The notes beneath the pieces were generated by a model, which made no database searches, had not been told where the DNA came from, and saw only the letters and a list, made by a program, of their open reading frames with translations. From positions 310,001 to 374,000 of the forward strand of contig CAVYVO010000010.1 of assembly GCA_963771985.1 (NCBI GenBank): a stretch of DNA of 64,000 nt, in the 5' to 3' direction. A program made the position numbers and the translations under genes. The DNA comes from Trebonia sp963771985. Its GTDB lineage: Bacteria; Actinomycetota; Actinomycetes; Streptosporangiales; Streptosporangiaceae. Positions 35,201 to 43,157 of the stretch are shown piece after piece. Position 1 is the first letter of the stretch; each line of letters begins with the position of its first letter.

Positions 35201-36777
35201 GCTTCGGCGTGCTCGGGGTGGACGAGCCGGGGCCGATCAGTGCCGGCGACAGTGAGGATGTGCTGCTCGGCATCGAGCTGGGTGGTGGTGGCGTACCGGA
35301 GGCGGCACGGCGCGGTGTGGATGCTCTGCCCGTCGGAGGCGCGCACGCCCAGGTGGTCGACGTCGATGCGGCCGGGGGCGGGGCTGACCAGCACGATGTC
35401 CACGCCGTCGATCTGGCCGGTGAGCGCGTCGGCGGCCATTTCCTCCAGGACCGGGAGCGGGTCGGTTCCGGCCGGGAGCGGCGGCAGGGCGCGGTGCAGT
35501 TCCCACAGCAGCTGGGAGGCGCTGAACGCCGCGTGCCGGGCCTGGACCTCGGCGACGGCGATGCGGATGGTCCGCTCGGCCTGCGCCTGGGTGAGTTCGG
35601 CGGGCGGCGCGTGACACGCCCCGTACTCGGCCACGGCGGTGTGCAGGTCGGACAGGATCTGCACACCGGCGCGGCGGGAGTCTTCCTCCCACTGGGCGAG
35701 CCGGGCCGCGCCGGCGGGCGGGTCGTGCTGCTTGGCCTTGCGGGTGGAGCGGGCCAGGTGCTGCCGCCACTCCCACTTGGTGCGCGCCGACGGTTCCCTG
35801 CCGTGCTCGCGCTTGTAGGCGGCTTCCTCGGCCGCGAACGCGGGGTCGATCTGCCCGCGGGTGCGCTGGGAGAACGCGTCCATGGTGGCCTGCTCGATGC
35901 CGGCGGCTTCGAACGCGTTGCCGTCATCCTGCTTGGCCAGCGGGATGCCCAGCAGCATGAGGCGGCGGGCGAAGATCCGCTCGGCGGCCGCGCCCAGGCC
36001 GAGCTGCTCATCCCACAGCGCCTTGCCGTACAGTGCCCGCCACTTGCCATCCCCCGACACCTGACGGTCGGCGCGCATGGCCCGGTTGAGCAGCACCGTG
36101 TGCACATGCAGGTTCGGCTCCCCGTTGCGGTTGTCATGCTGGGGGAACAAAGCCGCGACCGCCCCGTCGCCGTCGCGGAACTCCCCGGTGTGCGCGGAGT
36201 GGTGGCCGGTGCGGACGAACAGCGCCCGCTCCTCGGCCAGGGCGATAACCTGCCGGGCGGTCTCGACCGCGGCGTCGTCGATCGCCTTGACACGCGCCTC
36301 GAACTCATCGGCCGTCGCCGTATCGCCCCGCTGGCGGGCCTTGGCTGCGGCGGCGGCGTAGCTGGCCTGCAGCAGGCTGACGGACTTGGTCGCGGAGAAC
36401 GTCAGGTCGTAGAACGGGACCGCCGCGCCGGTCGACCCGAGCACCTTCGCCCGGGTCCGGCGCGCCTCGGCCGGGGTAGCGAACTCCCCCAGCGCGGCGA
36501 CCGCCGCCGCTGCCTCCCCCTCCTTGCCGTCCTCGGCGCCGGTGACGTACCGCGGCGGCCGACCGGAATACAGCCGTTCCCCCGTCGGCGCTATCAGCTT
36601 CCCGAACAGGTTCCGGTACACCTCGGGATCGACCAGCCCCGTCAGGCCCATCGCCTCGGCGGCCTTCCCCGCCCACACCCCGGGCGGCTCCTTGCCGTCC
36701 TGGAGGTAGTACCCGATGGCGGTGCCGGACCCCTCCAGCGGGTACTCGATGTCATGCCCTGCGGTTACTCTCAGCAT
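32287..36777 (-). CDS. MobF (TrwC-type) relaxase-helicase
   Basis: 1496 residues. The N-terminal TrwC relaxase domain has candidate catalytic tyrosines in AIGYYLQDG (23-24) and the three-histidine metal site QHDNRNGEPNLHVH (His214, 224, 226). An SF1 helicase follows: VRAAAGTGKTRLVG, VIVLDEASQVA, then GDEYQLGAIG and a late motif TLGYASTVYAAQGRTADT. The long C-terminal tail is helical and Ala/Glu-rich. The enzyme nicks DNA at oriT and leads the strand into the recipient. It is transcribed alone: a strong hairpin at 37316-37350 separates it from the operon upstream. Confidence 0.95.
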   Translation of the reverse strand: MLRVTAGHDIEYPLEGSGTAIGYYLQDGKEPPGVWAGKAAEAMGLTGLVDPEVYRNLFGKLIAPTGERLYSGRPPRYVTGAEDGKEGEAAAAVAALGEFATPAEARRTRAKVLGSTGAAVPFYDLTFSATKSVSLLQASYAAAAAKARQRGDTATADEFEARVKAIDDAAVETARQVIALAEERALFVRTGHHSAHTGEFRDGDGAVAALFPQHDNRNGEPNLHVHTVLLNRAMRADRQVSGDGKWRALYGKALWDEQLGLGAAAERIFARRLMLLGIPLAKQDDGNAFEAAGIEQATMDAFSQRTRGQIDPAFAAEEAAYKREHGREPSARTKWEWRQHLARSTRKAKQHDPPAGAARLAQWEEDSRRAGVQILSDLHTAVAEYGACHAPPAELTQAQAERTIRIAVAEVQARHAAFSASQLLWELHRALPPLPAGTDPLPVLEEMAADALTGQIDGVDIVLVSPAPGRIDVDHLGVRASDGQSIHTAPCRLRYATTTQLDAEQHILTVAGTDRPRLVHPEHAEAAASDAESTGQLSGDQAAALTALLTSDEAVTMVRAAAGTGKTRLVGMFARAWTQATGGAVHVVTVSENAARVAAAEMDAAGAEVRAANLARFLGKRPDGRPGRPAELGARDVIVLDEASQVATADWLRLADAAARTSARIIAVGDEYQLGAIGAGGMFTLLAGRHGATELHEVHRFANEWEKDASLALRGGDTGVIADYQAQGRIFPATEDQAMRNMVLDWAADIRAGRDALMIAATEAEVTELNRQAAGHLARTRQADGWSNPGPERIQLADGNIAQIGDWIQARLNDHLITADGQWLANRDILQVTRIYGTGETRQAEVRRRQPDSTWSEPFTIPAAYTQQHATLGYASTVYAAQGRTADTAHALVTGGMNRETLYVAATRGRHENRLHVVTGQPGSDHQAIPEAVLGQALATPASDHAATAEMDAALDAADHPARLIYLYQQITAAQRAADLDTAFAAALTRADYDRYAADPARPALHHAIREAQLAGHDTTAIVAAITQGPMIGARSVAAVLHGRLQHLNLPQRPPPLNWATQLPEARTDGPAHDTAQAMNERTRVIGEQIADRPQPWILDRLGVPPDRPGPLREDWIHRAGHAGFARQAAGITDPNVAIGPRPGHDPEQAAAWDHAARALGLSAEEHHIRAASRAQLEHDVRAYAQAAEAAPPDMADRIGAHRTSAAEHERQAEADQAKGRRQDAADARAAAAEHAAQADALTPAQQARTWWERDHQPQRQAAQAARAELGRRGIPAAPEPRQPDARAAEETLTAKEEAASSAAWWQQFETAAQTAEAALATERENTIAAGQPWPPRPAPAPEPAAGTRPVLEWDETGPQPAHVDPAWHARIKAEQTAAVQAGKAARREASARACPVTDAEIALYGTRHQDPEPQADTAPEPLLAAPTVGTGASPARNNGDLAAALNQLKTQLADRHAEQTLRQARSDYAARTTREARHQAQAEPETHHDEPDLQT

Positions 36778-37315
36778 CCCGGCGTCACCGTCCGTACCAA
36801 GATCATCTACTTGATGAAAGCGAGTGATGCTCTTACGGCATCATAGCTGATCAAAGAAATTATTAGTCTGTGTGTTCGGTGCTATGAGTGCGTTGAGTGC
36901 GTTGGCTGTACGTGACCTGAGCAGTCTGTGTAATCAGGTGGTCGCGGTGCTTTGCCTGTGGTCGGCCAAGGACGTCCGCGACCGGATTTCGGGCGCGTCC
37001 CCCGCTCGCTCAGGCGCTGAAGTCGCAGCCGCCGGCGCCGCCGCAACTGCCTCAGTCGACAACCTCAGCCCGCGACTACAGAACCCAAGGTCCTCCGGTG
37101 GCAAGCCGACCCGGGGCGCTTATCTGGGCCGCTTGCGGGCCGAGCACCGGAAGCGGCGCGGCAGTACCTCTCTGCGGACGTCCGGGCAGTCACATCAAGC
37201 GACGAAGTGTCCGCGGAACGGGAACAGGACTGTCCGCCAGCCGGGAAGCTGTGTCCGGCTACCAGGATTCTCCGGTGTCCGCTGTCACCGTGAGCTGGGA
37301 GTGCTGCTGGATACG
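36778..37315. other. non-coding region upstream of the relaxase gene
   Basis: About 540 bp without a supported gene. The AT-rich part at 36800-36860 with short inverted repeats is the best oriT candidate. The rest shows no clear element. Confidence 0.45.
36800..36860. other. candidate origin of transfer
   Basis: AT-rich island directly before the relaxase start with two short dyads: TCATC-N5-GATGA (36803-36817) and TGATGC-N7-GCATCA (about 36825-36843). MobF origins usually lie beside the relaxase gene. No known nic sequence was recognised. Confidence 0.35.
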
Positions 37316-37350
37316 GCAGTGCCCGGAAAGGTGTCCTTTCCGGGCACTGC
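37316..37350. terminator. perfect 16-bp hairpin closing the transfer operon
   Basis: GCAGTGCCCGGAAAGG pairs exactly with CCTTTCCGGGCACTGC around the loop TGT. It lies 19 bp beyond the last gene of the leftward operon. The stem is very stable; no T-run follows. Confidence 0.8.
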
Positions 37351-37369
37351 TGTGCCTGTATCTGGAGGG

Positions 37370-37597
37370 TCAGGCTCCTGCCTCGGGCGGGTCCGCGTCG
37401 GCCTGTGCCTCAGGTTCCGCCTCGGCCTGGGGAGATGCTAGAGGCGGGTTGAACTCCACTAGGCCGGTACGCTCAAGTGCCCTGTCACGCTCGCCGCCCG
37501 GACCGTCGTCCGGCATGAGGAGCGCAATGGCCTGCTCTCTGGTGAGAGGGTCGGGGCCGTGCATGAGGTTGTAGATAGTGGTCTCGTCGTAGCTCAT
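37370..37597 (-). CDS. small acidic-tailed transfer-operon protein, 75 aa
   Basis: Begins MSYDETTIYNLMHGPDPLTREQ and ends in an acidic Ala/Glu/Pro tail (AEAEPEAQADADPPEAGA) like several other proteins of this operon. Its ATG overlaps the stop of the DUF4913 gene (ATGA). It is the last gene before the terminator. No enzyme motif; probably an accessory protein. Confidence 0.65.
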   Translation of the reverse strand: MSYDETTIYNLMHGPDPLTREQAIALLMPDDGPGGERDRALERTGLVEFNPPLASPQAEAEPEAQADADPPEAGA

Positions 37598-38163
37598 CTT
37601 CTCTGGGCTCCTCCGTTGGGTGTCGCGGGCGTTCCTGCGGTTGTCATCGGGTTCTTCCTTTGGGCAGCGCATTCGGGGTTGCACCGGCGGGTGATGTCGG
37701 CGATGCGGCGCATGGTGCCGGGGAGCCACCGGTCGTGGAATTCGAGGGCCCGGTCGAGGTCGGGGCGTTTGCGGCTGTAGGTGCGGTGCCATTCGGCGGC
37801 CAGGGTGGACAGTTCCCAGATGGCGTGGGGGTGGTTCGCCCAGCAGGCGCGGAGCTGGTAGCCGCCGTATTCGGGCCGCAGGATGGTGTCTGTCCATTGC
37901 CTGAGTCCGGCAAGCTGAGCGGTGTATTCGGCGGGGTCGAGGCCGATCCAGGAGGGGGCGGTGTTGCCGCGCGGCTGCTGCTCGCGTTCGGTGAGGGTGC
38001 GGACGAGTTCGGCGAATCGGTCGGCGAGGTTGAGGTCTGCGGTGAGCCCAGCGCGGTCGAGCCGCTCGTTTATGAGGCGCATCTGGCCGCGCAGGGCGGC
38101 TACCTGCGCGGCCAGGTCGGCGACGGTGTTCGCGGACGGGGATGGCTCAGGCGGATTCGTCAT
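37594..38163 (-). CDS. DUF4913-type protein
   Basis: 189 residues: an N-terminal coiled-coil stretch (AAQVAALRGQMRLINERLD), then the DUF4913 block (ACWANHPHAIWELSTLAAEW) common in actinomycete integrative elements beside coupling-protein genes. It overlaps the end of the coupling-protein gene by 17 bp and the next gene by 4. The W-x2-HP-AIWEL pattern is diagnostic. Function unknown; its constant link to transfer genes suggests a role in mobilization. Confidence 0.8.
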   Translation of the reverse strand: MTNPPEPSPSANTVADLAAQVAALRGQMRLINERLDRAGLTADLNLADRFAELVRTLTEREQQPRGNTAPSWIGLDPAEYTAQLAGLRQWTDTILRPEYGGYQLRACWANHPHAIWELSTLAAEWHRTYSRKRPDLDRALEFHDRWLPGTMRRIADITRRCNPECAAQRKNPMTTAGTPATPNGGAQRR

Positions 38164-39784
38164 GGTCTTGTTCGTCGTATGCGGTGGCCGGGGCGATGCG
38201 GCGGCTGGCGAGGTCGGTGATGACCTGCGGCGGGACCGGTGAGACGGCGAGAGGGTTGCCGTAGCCGGGAAGCGGCTTGGGTGCCAGGCCGAGGCGGGCT
38301 TCGATGCGCCGCCAGGATGGCCGGAACCTGATCACGACGGGGAACCGGTTGACGGACAGGACCAGGGCGTGCCAGTCGGGGAGCCGGGCCAGCAGCTCGG
38401 GCGGCATGACCCGCTGCGCCTTGTCGCCGTCGCCGAGGGTGCCGCACAGCTTGGAGACGTCTTCGAGGGTGGCGATGTCGTGGATGCCGGGGAGGAAGAT
38501 TTTCGTGCCTGCTGTCGACCAGACGGTGCTGGCGCCGTGTTCGCCGTACTTGTCGCGCAGCTGCCCCGTGGAGTGGACCACGGCGGCGACCTGGATGCCT
38601 TTGCCGGCGGAGTCGGCGAGCCAGGCGGGCAGGTCGACGGGGCACAGGTGCAGCTCGTCGAGCGCGAACAGCAGCCCGGGGTCGAGCTTGCGGTGCGGCC
38701 GGCTGAGTCCGTGGTGGCGGGCGGCGCGGTGTATGTAGGAGGCGAAGCAGCGGAACAGCGGCGCGCACGGCGCGCCGTCTCCGCCGGGGGCGAGCATGTA
38801 GATGGTGCCCTGGTTGTCGGTGAAGGTGCCGACGTCGAACGGCCGGGCGCCGGAGCCGGTGACCATGGCGCGGATGTCGGGGATGGCCAGCCAGGTCAGC
38901 GCCTTGCTCATGGTCAGCCGGATGGAGTCGGCGGTCTTGCCGGGCCGGTCGAGCTCGGCGAGGCTGCCGAACAGCTCCGGGGACGCGGCGGGATGGGCGC
39001 GGGCGTCCTCGACCGTGCCGGTGCCGTACCCGTTGGACCAGGCCCACACGTCGCCCATGTCGCCGCCGAGCAGCGCAGCGGCGTGCATGGCGGCGGCGAG
39101 CGCGGCGGCGGACTTCTCGACCCACCAGGCCATCTCCCCCACGTTGGCGACGGCGCCGACGAGGTCGGCGGCGCGGCGGATGGCCTCGGCCGGGTCCTCG
39201 CAGCCGATCGTCATGCCCCACCCGAACGTGGACGGGATGCCGGAGACGTTCTCGGGGTTGAAGATCTCGACAGGGCCGAGCCGGGCACGGTACCCGGCGG
39301 TGGCCGTGTAGATGTCGGGGCGGGACTCGGTGACCAGCGCCGCGCCGGGATGGTCGATGACCCGGTTGGCGAGCATCCCGGATTTCCCTGAGCGGGGCAG
39401 GGACAGGATGATGGTCTGGTCCTCGGCGCGGGCGTAGACGCGGCGGAAGTACTGGGCGCGGCCGAGCCGGATGGCGTAGGCGGTGGTGCGGGACAGGGCG
39501 CGGTGATGCAGCCGCATCGACGGACGAGCGCGCCGGCCGTGCCGCAGGGCCGCTAGCCGGGACCAGCGGACCGCCAGTTCAGCGAGAGTAGCGAACCCGG
39601 GTCCGGGGCGGAGCCGGAACATGATCCGCCACCGCATCCGCCGCACCCGCTGGGAGGAAAACAGCGTGAGCCTGGCGGAGAGCATCGCTACCAGGGCGAG
39701 CGCGAGCAGGACGACCGCGAGCTTGACGGATGTCGCCACGGCGAGCGCGATCGCGAGCGCGGCGAGGATCAGGAAGATGGTCAT
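38147..39784 (-). CDS. VirD4/TraG-type coupling ATPase
   Basis: 545 residues. Two N-terminal transmembrane helices (MTIFLILAALAIALAVATSV and a second) precede an ATPase with Walker A LSLPRSGKSGM, Walker B LLFALDELHLCPV, and a late VVHSTGQLRDKYG segment of the TraM-recognition type. Such proteins hand the relaxase-DNA complex to a secretion channel. The ATG at 39784 overlaps the stop of the upstream gene (ATGA). An open frame continues upstream only because the DUF2637 gene happens to run in the same frame before its frameshift. No VirB4-like ATPase was found in the element. Confidence 0.9.
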   Translation of the reverse strand: MTIFLILAALAIALAVATSVKLAVVLLALALVAMLSARLTLFSSQRVRRMRWRIMFRLRPGPGFATLAELAVRWSRLAALRHGRRARPSMRLHHRALSRTTAYAIRLGRAQYFRRVYARAEDQTIILSLPRSGKSGMLANRVIDHPGAALVTESRPDIYTATAGYRARLGPVEIFNPENVSGIPSTFGWGMTIGCEDPAEAIRRAADLVGAVANVGEMAWWVEKSAAALAAAMHAAALLGGDMGDVWAWSNGYGTGTVEDARAHPAASPELFGSLAELDRPGKTADSIRLTMSKALTWLAIPDIRAMVTGSGARPFDVGTFTDNQGTIYMLAPGGDGAPCAPLFRCFASYIHRAARHHGLSRPHRKLDPGLLFALDELHLCPVDLPAWLADSAGKGIQVAAVVHSTGQLRDKYGEHGASTVWSTAGTKIFLPGIHDIATLEDVSKLCGTLGDGDKAQRVMPPELLARLPDWHALVLSVNRFPVVIRFRPSWRRIEARLGLAPKPLPGYGNPLAVSPVPPQVITDLASRRIAPATAYDEQDHDESA

Positions 39785-40768
39785 GACGGGCTCCCGTCGG
39801 GGTTGCCGGGGGTGTCGAAGACGGTGGTGCGGGCGTCGCGGACTGCTTTTTCGCACCATGAGCGGCGCCGGCCGGTGGCCTGCATGAGCGCCGGGTAGTC
39901 GGGCTGCCAGCGTTCCCCGGCGGTGATGGCGTCGCGGATCTCGTCGGCGAGGCGGGTGATGACGGCGTTCTCTGTCGACGGCGGGCATCGGCCAGGGGCC
40001 CGTACGATCGTCTGTCCGTACGTACGGGTTCGTACGGGGTCGTACGGGTGGCAGCGGGGCTGCGTCGAGCACGGCGCGGCGCAGCCCGCGGGCTGTTTCG
40101 GGTGCGGCGAGCATGAAGCGCAGCGAGTACAGGACGAGCAGGCCGGTCAGTTTGGCGGTGGCGGCTGCGGCGCGGCCGAGGGTGGCCCATGCGGAGGGTT
40201 CGGCGTCGGCGAGGACGTGGCGGCGGATCACGGCGACGACCCTGTCGACGACGACGGCCAGGGTGAGCGGGGCGATGATGTAGGCGGCGACGGAGCGGGG
40301 GCTGGCGGTGTCGGCGTCGGAGACGTTCATGTAGGCCGACGCGGCGGCGCACGCCAGGATGAGCGCTCGTTCGGTGCGTGATGTTTTTCCGGCGCGGGAC
40401 AGGCCGAGAGCGAGCAGGGTGAACACGATCATCAGCAGGTCGAGCAGCAGCGCCTCGATGATGCTGGCGGCCTGGTGGTGGCGGACGGCGAACACGTACT
40501 GCTGCTGGGCGTCAAAACTGACATACAGCGCGCCGCCGCCGATCAGGACCAGCAGCCATGCTGCCGCGCTGATCAGTACTGATCCGGGTGCGCGGCCGGT
40601 TCCGGCCAGCCGCCGGATGTTGGTGATGTGGCGGGTGTCTGGGCTGCCGGGCTGTGCGACTTCGAACAGGCCGGGCCCGTCCGGGATGTGATGGTTCACG
40701 GGGTTGTCTCCTTTGGCCTGGCGGCTGAGCCCGGCGGGCAGGCCGGCGGGCTGGTGCTGGGCGGTCAT
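39781..40768 (-). pseudogene. DUF2637 membrane protein gene, frameshifted
   Basis: The N-terminal ~215 codons encode a DUF2637 (SpdA-like) protein with four hydrophobic helices (AAWLLVLIGGGALYVSF; ALLLDLLMIVFTLLALGL; AYIIAPLTLAVVVDRVV). The C-terminal helix-turn-helix-like part (ENAVITRLADEIRDAI, then RSWCEKAVRDA) reads in another frame and ends at the normal ATGA overlap with the coupling gene. The switch falls near 40,000-40,035, in a run of CGTACG repeats. DUF2637 proteins accompany plasmid-spread and transfer genes. Either the gene is broken, or repeat slippage or a sequencing error explains the shift. Confidence 0.7.
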
Positions 40769-40977
40769 GTGCCTGCCTCCAGTTCGGCTTCGGCCTGGAG
40801 CTCGGCGTCGGCGCCGGGGCGTTGCAGGTAGCGCATGTGGACGGCTTGTTCCGTCTTGGCGGCGTGCTCGCGTTCGGCGCGGGTGGCGGCGGGGTCGGCG
40901 AGGACGGCGGCTGTCTTGGCGGTGGCCGCGTCCAGGTCTGCTCTGGTGGGCAGCAGGCCGTCTGCGATGCTGGTCAT
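40765..40977 (-). CDS. small helical protein, 70 aa
   Basis: GGAAGGAG precedes the ATG by nine bases. The protein is largely helical and charged (TRADLDAATAKTAAVLADP, REHAAKTEQAVHMRYLQ) and ends in the shared acidic tail AELQAEAELEAGT. Its stop overlaps the DUF2637 start. Not recognised; probably an operon-specific accessory protein. Confidence 0.65.
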   Translation of the reverse strand: MTSIADGLLPTRADLDAATAKTAAVLADPAATRAEREHAAKTEQAVHMRYLQRPGADAELQAEAELEAGT

Positions 40978-41065
40978 TGGCGGTTCTCCTTCCGGGGTGC
41001 TGCCGGAAGGGCCGGGGACGGCGGGTGTAGGAACCTTGGGACCGTCCCCGGCCCCGTTCAGGCGG

Positions 41066-41212
41066 TTAGCTGGCCTCGGCTTCGGGTTCTGGTTCGGCTT
41101 CGCGCTGGGCTTGCAGGCAGGCGTCCCAGGCGTCGCGGACGGATCGGGGTTCGTTTCCTGGTCCGTGGTTCTGGCCGGGCCGCGGGTGGTGGACGATGGT
41201 CACCTTGGCCAT
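41066..41212 (-). CDS. small protein MAKVTIVHHPRPG, 48 aa
   Basis: GGAAGGAG stands before the ATG. The 48-residue product starts MAKVTIVHHPRPGQNHGPG, has a short helical middle (VRDAWDACLQAQ) and the acidic tail EAEPEPEAEAS. Its upstream leader resembles that of the 40765-40977 gene. Very small, but the ribosome-binding site and tail support it. Function unknown. Confidence 0.6.
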   Translation of the reverse strand: MAKVTIVHHPRPGQNHGPGNEPRSVRDAWDACLQAQREAEPEPEAEAS

Positions 41213-41355
41213 GGGCTGCTTCTCCTTCCGGGTGCGGGGAGACGGAGGACCAGCGGGTGTAGGAAGGGGCTGGTCTTCCGCCCGGGCTGATTGCCCGGAG
41301 CGGCGCCCGTGCGGTGACGGGCACCACCCGGCGGGCCGTCAGGACCGCCGTCAGC

Positions 41356-42213
41356 TCATGTCCAGGTGTCGCGAGCGTGCGTCATGCTGCTGGTCACCTC
41401 CCCTCCGTCCGTGCCGTCGTCTTCCGCTTCTTGTGCTGGCTGCCAGCGGTAGGCGTCGGGCCGGTCCTGCCAGGTCCTGCGGGCGCGGCGGCGGGCGGCC
41501 GGGGTGTGTCCGGGGGCGTCGGGGAGGCTGGCCAGCAGCGAGCGGCGGCCTTTCGGGGTGGCGCGTACCGTGTCCCAGTCGATGCCGCATGCGGTGAGGG
41601 TGTACTCGGTGATGTCGAGGTCGGCGGTGCGGTACAGGGGCACGCTGCGGGTGTCGCGGCGGTCGAACGGGCCGTGGGCCCAGCCGGCCGGGGTGAGCAG
41701 GCCGGCGCGGATCAGGTGGCCGAGGTCGGCGCGGCGGATCCGGAGATACTCGGCGGCTTCGGCGGCGATGCGCAGCCGGCCGGCGCGGTTTGCCTCCGCC
41801 GCCGCGCTGGCGTCGGTGAACGCCTCCAGGGCGCGCCCGTCATAGACCGTGAAGCCCTTGTAGTGGCCGGTGAAGGGGATCAGGCCGCGGCGGGCCAGTT
41901 CGGTCACGCCGTCGCTGGTTACCGGTATGCCGAGCCGCCCGGTGAGGACGTCGGCGGCACGCATCGCCCCCAGGTCCGGGATAGAGCCGACGGCGGCGCG
42001 GATGTCCTTGATCCGGGCGGCTGCCTCCCGTGCGACGGCGGCCGGCCATTTCCCGCCGCGGGTGTCCGGGCCGGGGATCAGGCCGCCGGCAAGGGCGCGG
42101 TCGAGCTGCCAGCGGGCCAGGCCGAGGAACTCGGCGAGCTGGACCGGGCCGTACTCCCGGAGCGTGGCCAGCCGGACCAGTTCTTCAAGCTGCCGGCCGT
42201 GTCCGGCGCTCAC
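41356..42213 (-). CDS. predicted DNA-binding protein of the transfer operon, 285 aa
   Basis: The GTG start overlaps the upstream stop (GTGA). Several helix-turn-helix-like segments can be picked out: REYGPVQLAEFLGLARWQLD, TSDGVTELARRGLIPFTG and IAAEAAEYLRIRRADLGHLI. The last resembles excisionase-type winged helices that read out small arm sites. The C-terminus is Arg-rich and then acidic. It may regulate transfer or act in replication; no Rep catalytic motif is visible. Confidence 0.6.
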   Translation of the reverse strand: MSAGHGRQLEELVRLATLREYGPVQLAEFLGLARWQLDRALAGGLIPGPDTRGGKWPAAVAREAAARIKDIRAAVGSIPDLGAMRAADVLTGRLGIPVTSDGVTELARRGLIPFTGHYKGFTVYDGRALEAFTDASAAAEANRAGRLRIAAEAAEYLRIRRADLGHLIRAGLLTPAGWAHGPFDRRDTRSVPLYRTADLDITEYTLTACGIDWDTVRATPKGRRSLLASLPDAPGHTPAARRRARRTWQDRPDAYRWQPAQEAEDDGTDGGEVTSSMTHARDTWT

Positions 42214-42485
42214 TGCCCGGCCTCCGGTTCTGTTTCGGCCGTAGCCTCGGTGCCGGCGGCGGGGGGCTGGCGCTCCCCCGGCCAGGCCGTGCCCCACCGG
42301 GCGGCGGCCTGGCGGAATGACCCGGCCCTGGCGGGGGTGGATGCCTGGCCGGTTTCCCATTCCTGGCAGCATCCGGCGTCGTGGATGACGGCCATGGTGA
42401 GCCCGTGGCCGCGTTCATCGATTCCCGGGCATTGGTCGGCGCCGAGCCGTATGCCGGGTCCGGGGTGAGAGATGCCGACCGTCAT
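42210..42485 (-). CDS. small operon protein, 91 aa
   Basis: Starts MTVGISHPGPGIRLGADQCP and contains a short Cys/His-containing segment (IHDAGCCQEWETGQ), then a Pro/Arg stretch and the acidic tail EATAETEPEAGQ. Start and stop overlap its neighbours by four bases each. Not recognised. Confidence 0.6.
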   Translation of the reverse strand: MTVGISHPGPGIRLGADQCPGIDERGHGLTMAVIHDAGCCQEWETGQASTPARAGSFRQAAARWGTAWPGERQPPAAGTEATAETEPEAGQ

Positions 42486-42664
42486 TGCCCGGCCTCCGCC
42501 TCAAGCTCGCGCGAGAGTTGCAGGTACCTGTCCCAGGCGTTGAGCACCGCCTCGGCCCTGGCGGTCAGCGTGTAGGGGACCGGCTGGTCAGCCGGGCCGG
42601 GGGAAGGTGCGCTCGTGCGGTGGCCGGGACACGGGCTTTCGGCAGGGCAGCAGGGAAAGCTCAT
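42482..42664 (-). CDS. small Cys-rich operon protein, 60 aa
   Basis: GGAGGCAAGCGC precedes the ATG. The N-terminus MSFPCCPAESPCPGHRT holds three cysteines and a histidine that could bind a metal. A helical part (ARAEAVLNAWDRYLQLSREL) follows and the protein ends EAEAGQ. Four-base overlaps on both sides. Function unknown. Confidence 0.6.
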   Translation of the reverse strand: MSFPCCPAESPCPGHRTSAPSPGPADQPVPYTLTARAEAVLNAWDRYLQLSRELEAEAGQ

Positions 42665-42993
42665 GCGCTTGCCTCCATTTCTGATTCGGGTTCGGGCCGG
42701 GCGTGCGGCCTGCTGGTTTCCCGGCCGGGGAAGTCGCCGGGCCGCGGGTCTGCGAAGTGCTCCCGGCCGCCTGGCCCCCATCGCCGTTGTTCGAGTTCGG
42801 CGTGGCCAGGGCCGCCGAGGCCGGAGCGGGCGGCCTGGTTCCACCGGGCGGCCTGGTCGGCGTCGGCTTGCTGGTAACCGGCGCGGTAGCCGTCGGCATG
42901 CCCGGCCTCGTACATGTCGCGGGCGAGCTGGTTGCAGTAACGGGTCTCGGCCTCGATCGTCTCGGCGACCTCGATCGCTTCTTCCGGGCTCAC
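42661..42993 (-). CDS. operon protein, 110 aa
   Basis: GTG start overlapping the previous stop (GTGA). The first half is helical (SPEEAIEVAETIEAETRYCN, then YEAGHADGYRAGYQQADADQ), a pattern I recall from small genes of actinomycete integrative elements. It ends in the acidic tail ARPEPESEMEASA. No catalytic motif. Confidence 0.6.
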   Translation of the reverse strand: MSPEEAIEVAETIEAETRYCNQLARDMYEAGHADGYRAGYQQADADQAARWNQAARSGLGGPGHAELEQRRWGPGGREHFADPRPGDFPGRETSRPHARPEPESEMEASA

Positions 42994-43157
42994 CGGTCCG
43001 CCTCCGGTCCGTTCCCGGTGGCGAGCTGGCGCAGGTCGTGCAGCGCGGTGAGCCGGCTGAGCGCGGCGGGGGTGTTTCCGGTGCGAAGCGAGCCGGGGAA
43101 GCGTGCGCCGAGCCAGAGTTCTTCGGCCGCCTGCGGGCCGGGGCGGTGCCTGTTCAC
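42990..43157 (-). CDS. small operon protein, 55 aa
   Basis: GTG start overlapping the upstream stop and TGA overlapping the downstream start, both by four bases. The 55-residue product is helical (QAAEELWLGARFPGSLRTGN, then ALSRLTALHDLRQLA). The fit within the overlapping chain is the main evidence. Not recognised. Confidence 0.55.
   Translation of the reverse strand: MNRHRPGPQAAEELWLGARFPGSLRTGNTPAALSRLTALHDLRQLATGNGPEADR

Noticed and set aside
34312..36846. 844-codon open frame on the plus strand opposite the relaxase
   Set aside because: Antisense shadow of a GC-rich gene; composition follows the complement of the relaxase codons, with no motif or ribosome-binding site.
39995..40040. CGTACG repeats considered as a CRISPR or iteron array
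   Set aside because: Units are only six bases with irregular spacing and no spacers.
38147..40768. One 873-residue fusion of DUF2637 and the coupling ATPase
   Set aside because: The middle is a wrong-frame stretch of Arg/Pro/His filler. The real DUF2637 C-terminus lies in another frame and ends in an ATGA overlap with the coupling gene.
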